A model generated the notes under the pieces. That model was not told the DNA's origin. It searched no databases and saw only the letters and a list, made by a program, of their open reading frames with translations. From NCBI GenBank assembly GCA_035531075.1, contig DATKTO010000007.1, positions 1 through 64,000 on the forward strand: DNA of 64,000 nucleotides. Reading direction: 5' to 3'. The position numbers and the translations under genes are program-made. Shown piece by piece: positions 60,420 to 64,000 of the stretch (positions are counted from its first letter, which is position 1; each line of letters opens with the position of its first letter). The DNA comes from 39-52-133 sp035531075. Its GTDB lineage: Bacteria; Pseudomonadota; Gammaproteobacteria; Burkholderiales; Gallionellaceae.

Positions 60420-61790
60420 TTAGATTTTTTTTGCCAGTTCGCCAGCCTTGCCCGTGTATGTCTCAGGGCTCAGTTCGGACAGGCGCTGCTTTTCCGCCGC
60501 CGGAATATCCAGCGTCTGGATAAACGCACGCAGGCTGTCACGGTTGATACCGCCCTTGCCTCGGGTCAGGTCTTTCAGCTTGTCGTAGGCGTTCTCGATG
60601 TTGTAGCGGCGCATCACTGTCTGGATCGGCTCGGCTAGCACTTCCCAACTGTTGTTCAGATCTTCCGCCAGGCGTTGCGGATTGGCTTCCAGCTTGTTCA
60701 GCCCCTTCAGGCATGATTCATAGGCAAGCAGCGTGTAGCCCAGCGCCACGCCCATGTTGCGCAGCACGGTGGAGTCGGTGAGGTCGCGCTGGCCGCGGGA
60801 CACCGGCAGCTTTTCCGAAAGGTGGCGCAGCAGCGCGTTGGCCAGGCCGAGGTTGCCTTCCGAGTTTTCAAAATCGATCGGGTTGACCTTGTGCGGCATG
60901 GTTGAGGAACCCACTTCGCCGGCGACTACCTTCTGCTTGAAATAGCCCACTGAAATGTAGCTCCAGATGTCGCGGTTCAGGTCGATCAGTATGGTGTTGA
61001 GGCGGGCATAGGCGTCGAACAGCTCTGCCATGTAGTCGTGCGGCTCGATCTGGATGGTGTAGGGGTTGAATGTAATGCCGCGCGCTTCCACAAATTGCTG
61101 CGCCAGCTTTTCCCAGTCCACATCGGGGTAGGCCGACAGGTGCGCGTTGTAGTTGCCCACCGCGCCATTGATCTTGCCAAGTATTGCAACACCTGCAATG
61201 CGTGCCTTGGCACGCTCCAGCCTGTGCACCACGTTGGCCATCTCCTTGCCCAGCGTGCTGGGGGTGGCGGTCTGGCCGTGGGTGCGGCACAGCATCGGCA
61301 GATCGGCAAGCTGGTGCGCGTGGCTGCGCAAGCGCGCAATCAGCGCATCCAGCGCGGGCAGCATCACTTCATCGCGGCCGCTTTTTAGCATCAGCGCGTG
61401 GGAGAGGTTGTTGATGTCTTCCGAGGTGCAGGCGAAGTGGATGAACTCCAGCTTGTCGGCTGTCTCCCTGTTGTCCGCCAGCTTCTCGCGCAGCCAGTAT
61501 TCGATCGCTTTCACATCGTGGTTGGTGCGGCGCTCGATCAGCTTGATCTGCTCGGCATCGGCCTCGCTGAACTGCGCGGCGAGCTGGTCGAGCTTGGCGA
61601 TTGTCGCCGCAGAAAACGCCGGCAGTTCCTTGATGCCGTTTTCCATGCTCAGGGCTTTCAGCCACTCAATTTCTATCAGCACGCGGTAGCGTATCAGTCC
61701 AAATTCGCTGAAGTGGCTGCGCAGGGCATCCACCTTGCCGTGGTAGCGGCCATCGAGAGGAGAAAGGGCGGTGAGTGCAGTAAGAGTCAT
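60420..61790 (-). CDS. purB: Adenylosuccinate lyase
   Basis: PurB acts twice in purine synthesis, releasing fumarate from SAICAR and from adenylosuccinate. I start at ATG 61790 (MTLTALTALSPLDGRYHGKV), giving 456 residues as in E. coli; ATG 61805 is possible. The reading frame extends 51-56 codons further, but there it merely translates the intergenic repeat. The signature loop GEVGSSTMPHKVNPIDFENS and HFACTSEDINNLSHALMLKS are intact. Confidence 0.96.
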   Translation of the reverse strand: MTLTALTALSPLDGRYHGKVDALRSHFSEFGLIRYRVLIEIEWLKALSMENGIKELPAFSAATIAKLDQLAAQFSEADAEQIKLIERRTNHDVKAIEYWLREKLADNRETADKLEFIHFACTSEDINNLSHALMLKSGRDEVMLPALDALIARLRSHAHQLADLPMLCRTHGQTATPSTLGKEMANVVHRLERAKARIAGVAILGKINGAVGNYNAHLSAYPDVDWEKLAQQFVEARGITFNPYTIQIEPHDYMAELFDAYARLNTILIDLNRDIWSYISVGYFKQKVVAGEVGSSTMPHKVNPIDFENSEGNLGLANALLRHLSEKLPVSRGQRDLTDSTVLRNMGVALGYTLLAYESCLKGLNKLEANPQRLAEDLNNSWEVLAEPIQTVMRRYNIENAYDKLKDLTRGKGGINRDSLRAFIQTLDIPAAEKQRLSELSPETYTGKAGELAKKI

Positions 61791-61881
61791 GTTAGATTCG
61801 GCCATCAATATTGTGCAAGTCGCTATTTTACGTGAAAGTGGTTGGATGGGTATGGTGGTGCTTGGTTTGTAAGAATTAAAA

Positions 61882-62030
61882 CCTTGGCACAGAGCACACA
61901 GAGACCACAGAGAGTGCACAGCAACCAAATGGTGTAGCGGAATTCTCTGTACCCGCAAGGAGTAGGCCGGGGCTGTAAGTGGCTAAAGCCCCAACACCCA
62001 CGCTCTGTGCTCTGTGATCTCTGTGGCTAG
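61882..62030. repeat. Long imperfect inverted repeat between mnmA and purB
   Basis: The left arm (61882-61916, cttggcacagagcacacag... type) and the right arm (62001-62030, ctctgtgctctgtgatctct... type) are imperfect reverse complements built from CACAGAG units. Between them a smaller stem ggggct/agcccc (about 61969-61992) occurs. CTCTGTG-rich repeats of this sort are dispersed in many genomes. No gene fits here. Confidence 0.8.
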
Positions 62031-62042
62031 TTTTTTGTAGGG

Positions 62043-63107
62043 TTAAAGAATAATCCCGCCACCCAGACACACTGCGCCATCATAGGCCACCACCGATTGC
62101 CCCGGCGTAACGGCCCATTGCGGCGTGGTAAAGCTGAAGCGCGCATTGCCATCCGCCATTGCTTCGATACGGCACGGCGCATCTTCCTGGCGGTAGCGTG
62201 TCTTGGCGGCGTAATCGCGGCTGAAGTCGGGTGCATTGCCGCTGATCCAGTGCATTTCCATCGCGCTCAGTTCGGGCTTGAGCAGCAGCGGATGGTCGTG
62301 CCCCTGCACCACGATTAATTTATTGCGGGTCATGTCCTTGTCCGCCACAAACCACGGCAGGCCCTGCCCACCTATTCCCAGCCCCTGGCGCTGGCCGATG
62401 GTGTAGAACGACAGCCCCACATGTTTGCCCACTTCCTTGCCTTCAGGCGTGATCATGTCGCCTGGCTGGGTGGGCAGGTATTGGCCGAGGAATTCGCGGA
62501 ACGGACGCTCGCCGATAAAGCAGATGCCGGTGCTGTCTTTTTTCGCATAGTTGGAGAGCTTGTGCTCCTCGGCGATTTTGCGCACTTGCGATTTCTGTAT
62601 GTTGCCGAGCGGGAACATGGCTTTTGACAGTTGCGCCTGATTGAGGCGATGTAAAAAGTAACTCTGGTCTTTGCTGGCATCGTCGGCTTTGAGCAGCTGG
62701 AATAATCCATCTACTTCGCGCACCTGGGCGTAATGGCCGGTGGCAATTTTCTCTGCGCCAAGCTTGACGGCGTGATCGAGAAAGGCCTTGAACTTGATTT
62801 CCGAGTTGCACAGGATGTCGGGATTGGGCGTACGGCCAGCCTTGTATTCGCGCAGGAAATAACTGAATACGCGTTCCTTGTATTCCCTGGAAAAATTCAC
62901 GGCTTCCAGCGGTATGCCGATGGTGTCGGCCACTGAGGCGGCATCGATCAGGTCTTGGCGCGAGGAGCAGTATTCGTCGGTGTCGTCATCTTCCCAGTTC
63001 TTCATGAACAGGCCGATGACTTCGTAGCCTTGCTGTTTCAGCAGCAGTGCGGTGACGGCGGAATCCACCCCGCCGGACATGCCGACCACGACACAAGGTT
63101 TAGTCAT
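62043..63107 (-). CDS. mnmA: tRNA 2-thiouridylase MnmA
   Basis: MnmA thiolates U34 of Lys, Glu and Gln tRNAs. The 354-residue protein has the PP-loop VGMSGGVDSAVTALLLKQQG (residues about 8-27), the catalytic Cys in NPDILCNSEIKFKAFLDHA (about 96-114), and a second Cys in STGICFIGERPFREFLGQYL. Its start overlaps the nudJ stop by 8 bases. Downstream is a 252-bp gap with repeats before purB; E. coli has hflD in that place. Confidence 0.97.
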   Translation of the reverse strand: MTKPCVVVGMSGGVDSAVTALLLKQQGYEVIGLFMKNWEDDDTDEYCSSRQDLIDAASVADTIGIPLEAVNFSREYKERVFSYFLREYKAGRTPNPDILCNSEIKFKAFLDHAVKLGAEKIATGHYAQVREVDGLFQLLKADDASKDQSYFLHRLNQAQLSKAMFPLGNIQKSQVRKIAEEHKLSNYAKKDSTGICFIGERPFREFLGQYLPTQPGDMITPEGKEVGKHVGLSFYTIGQRQGLGIGGQGLPWFVADKDMTRNKLIVVQGHDHPLLLKPELSAMEMHWISGNAPDFSRDYAAKTRYRQEDAPCRIEAMADGNARFSFTTPQWAVTPGQSVVAYDGAVCLGGGIIL

Positions 63108-63546
63108 AATGTGTGACGAGTTCCAGCGGATATCTTTTGCCGGCCAGGTAATCTTCCACGCAGCGCAATATCAGCGGGCTGCGGTGACGGGAGGTAGTTG
63201 CGCGGATTTCTTCCACGCTCATCCACACGGCGCGCACGATGCCGTCATCAAGCGACTGTCCTGCATGGTGCGCGAGAATGCGGCCGCTGTAAGCGAAGCG
63301 CAGGTAGGTGGTGTCGGACGAATCTGCATGCCAGCGGTACACACCGACCAGATATTGCGGTTCGAAATCATAGGCTGATTCTTCCAGTGCTTCGCGCACG
63401 ACGGCCTTCAGCAGTGATTCGTTTGCTTCCAGGTGGCCGGCGGGCTGGTTGAACCTGAGCCCTTGCGAGGTGTGCTCCTCTACCAGCAGGAATTTCCCAT
63501 CCTGTTCGATAATCGCGGCGACGGTGACGTTAGGCTTCCAAGTCAT
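63100..63546 (-). CDS. nudJ: Nudix hydrolase NudJ-like
   Basis: A 148-residue Nudix protein beginning MTWKPNVTVAAIIEQDGKFL. The Nudix box is GHLEANESLLKAVVREALEESA (split here to respect its core): REALEE is intact, but the box glycine after EEx is Ala, and E. coli NudJ has EETG. NudJ dephosphorylates HMP-PP and nucleotides. Its neighbour mnmA overlaps by 8 bases, so both are on one transcript. Confidence 0.88.
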   Translation of the reverse strand: MTWKPNVTVAAIIEQDGKFLLVEEHTSQGLRFNQPAGHLEANESLLKAVVREALEESAYDFEPQYLVGVYRWHADSSDTTYLRFAYSGRILAHHAGQSLDDGIVRAVWMSVEEIRATTSRHRSPLILRCVEDYLAGKRYPLELVTHYD

Positions 63547-63562
63547 TGATTGTATTTAGTAT

Positions 63563-63970
63563 TTAGTTCTTGGCGAGTGGCAGGCCGTCGCTTATCCAGC
63601 GCGTAATGCCATGTTTTACGTTGTAGATTTTGGTGTAGCCCAGTTGCTCAACCAGTGCGCGCGATAGGGTATCAGTGCGGCTGCCGGTGCGGCAGATCAG
63701 AATGACGGGATCATTTTTGCCGACAGCCTGGGTAAATTTTTCAACAAAATCGGGCATGACGCGGCCTTTGTCATCCACAAAGGTCAGGCGACGGCTGCCT
63801 TCAATTACCCCGGTCTGCAACCATTCATCGGTGCGGCGAATGTCGTAAACAGGGATGCCTTGCGCTTGCAGTGTTTTCAACTGCTGATTGTCGATGTTGG
63901 TATAGGGAGGTTCGCTGCAGGCGGCAAGCGGCAATAAAACCAGAAAAAGGAATAAATGGCGTAACAGCAT
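63563..63970 (-). CDS. Rhodanese-domain lipoprotein
   Basis: The 135-residue protein has a lipoprotein signal (lipobox LAAC, Cys at about residue 18) and a rhodanese domain with the active-site loop CRTGSRTDTLSRALVEQLG (Cys about 91). Rhodaneses move sulphane sulphur; the periplasmic role is unknown. It lies 16 nt upstream of nudJ on the same strand, so it may begin the nudJ-mnmA transcript. The window ends 30 nt before its ATG, so its promoter is not visible. Confidence 0.88.
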   Translation of the reverse strand: MLLRHLFLFLVLLPLAACSEPPYTNIDNQQLKTLQAQGIPVYDIRRTDEWLQTGVIEGSRRLTFVDDKGRVMPDFVEKFTQAVGKNDPVILICRTGSRTDTLSRALVEQLGYTKIYNVKHGITRWISDGLPLAKN

Positions 63971-64000
63971 GGAAATGGCTTTAGTTTGATAAGAGAAGAA

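Noticed and set aside
61791..61958. N-terminal extension of PurB
   Set aside because: It translates the CTCTGTG repeat (SLWSLCALC); the family start is at 61790.
1..64000. CRISPR arrays, tRNA or rRNA genes, insertion sequences, prophage
   Set aside because: No repeat-spacer pattern, tRNA-like cloverleaf, transposase, integrase or phage gene was seen. The dispersed REP-like repeats carry no gene.

Overview
The window is one contiguous chromosomal stretch of a Gram-negative betaproteobacterium. Protein sequences and gene order fit Nitrosomonadales, perhaps something Gallionellaceae- or Methylophilales-like. That placement comes from gene order and protein character and was not tested with a tree. 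The ribosomal block (1 to about 14 kb) is visibly richer in A/T than the rest, especially 21-64 kb. I see no prophage, transposase, plasmid gene, CRISPR array, rRNA or tRNA.

Layout. 1-14.1 kb: the 3' end of tuf, then the S10, spc and alpha ribosomal operons in the classical order (rpsJ to rplQ, with secY, infA, rpmJ and rpoA), internal promoters before rplN and rpsM, and a strong terminator after rplQ. 14.1-19.2 kb: uvrA, divergent from a YajR-like MFS transporter and ssb. 19.5-22.4 kb: a degenerate sigma54-activator-like AAA+ protein that overlaps tail-to-tail with an orphan GspE/PilB-type ATPase. 22.5-26.7 kb: argB, a HAD nucleotidase, slmA, a DAHP synthase and a putative outer-membrane protein. 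27-33.4 kb: leuA, a YebC-family protein, a truncated haemoglobin and a 1151-residue PAS/GGDEF/EAL signalling protein. 33.4-41.1 kb: an acetyltransferase, a methyltransferase, a WrbA-like flavoprotein, YihY, UPF0114, TlpA-like, lytic transglycosylase, proS and a stand-alone CZB protein. 41.5-50.2 kb: rppH, a CBS protein, an RsmB-like methyltransferase, two DUF3108 proteins, purN and purM, an AI-2E-type permease, hda and a HAD phosphatase. 50.2-54.7 kb: mtnP, a class II aldolase, apt, mtnA and an NnrS-family protein. 54.8-60 kb: a PsiF-repeat protein, then pcnB, folK, a deoxynucleoside kinase and panB-panC-panD. 60-64 kb, all on the minus strand: a DUF4156-type lipoprotein, purB, mnmA, nudJ and a rhodanese lipoprotein.

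How genes work together. The first 14 kb build ribosomes, the Sec translocon and RNA polymerase alpha. The mtnP/aldolase/mtnA group reads as a short methylthioadenosine and 5'-deoxyadenosine salvage route (DHAP shunt), with apt recycling the released adenine. panBCD gives a complete pantothenate route. purM, purN and purB are purine synthesis genes. NnrS and the truncated haemoglobin suggest coping with nitric oxide or oxygen.

Most of the window is ordinary housekeeping DNA and I found no convincing undescribed multi-gene system. The best leads are the DHAP-shunt cluster, whose mtnA carries an in-frame REP-like sequence; a 15-bp inverted repeat that could fold over the start of the HAD gene; the degenerate AAA+ regulator overlapping the orphan ATPase; structured RNA candidates inside the ribosomal operons; and several REP-like intergenic repeats.
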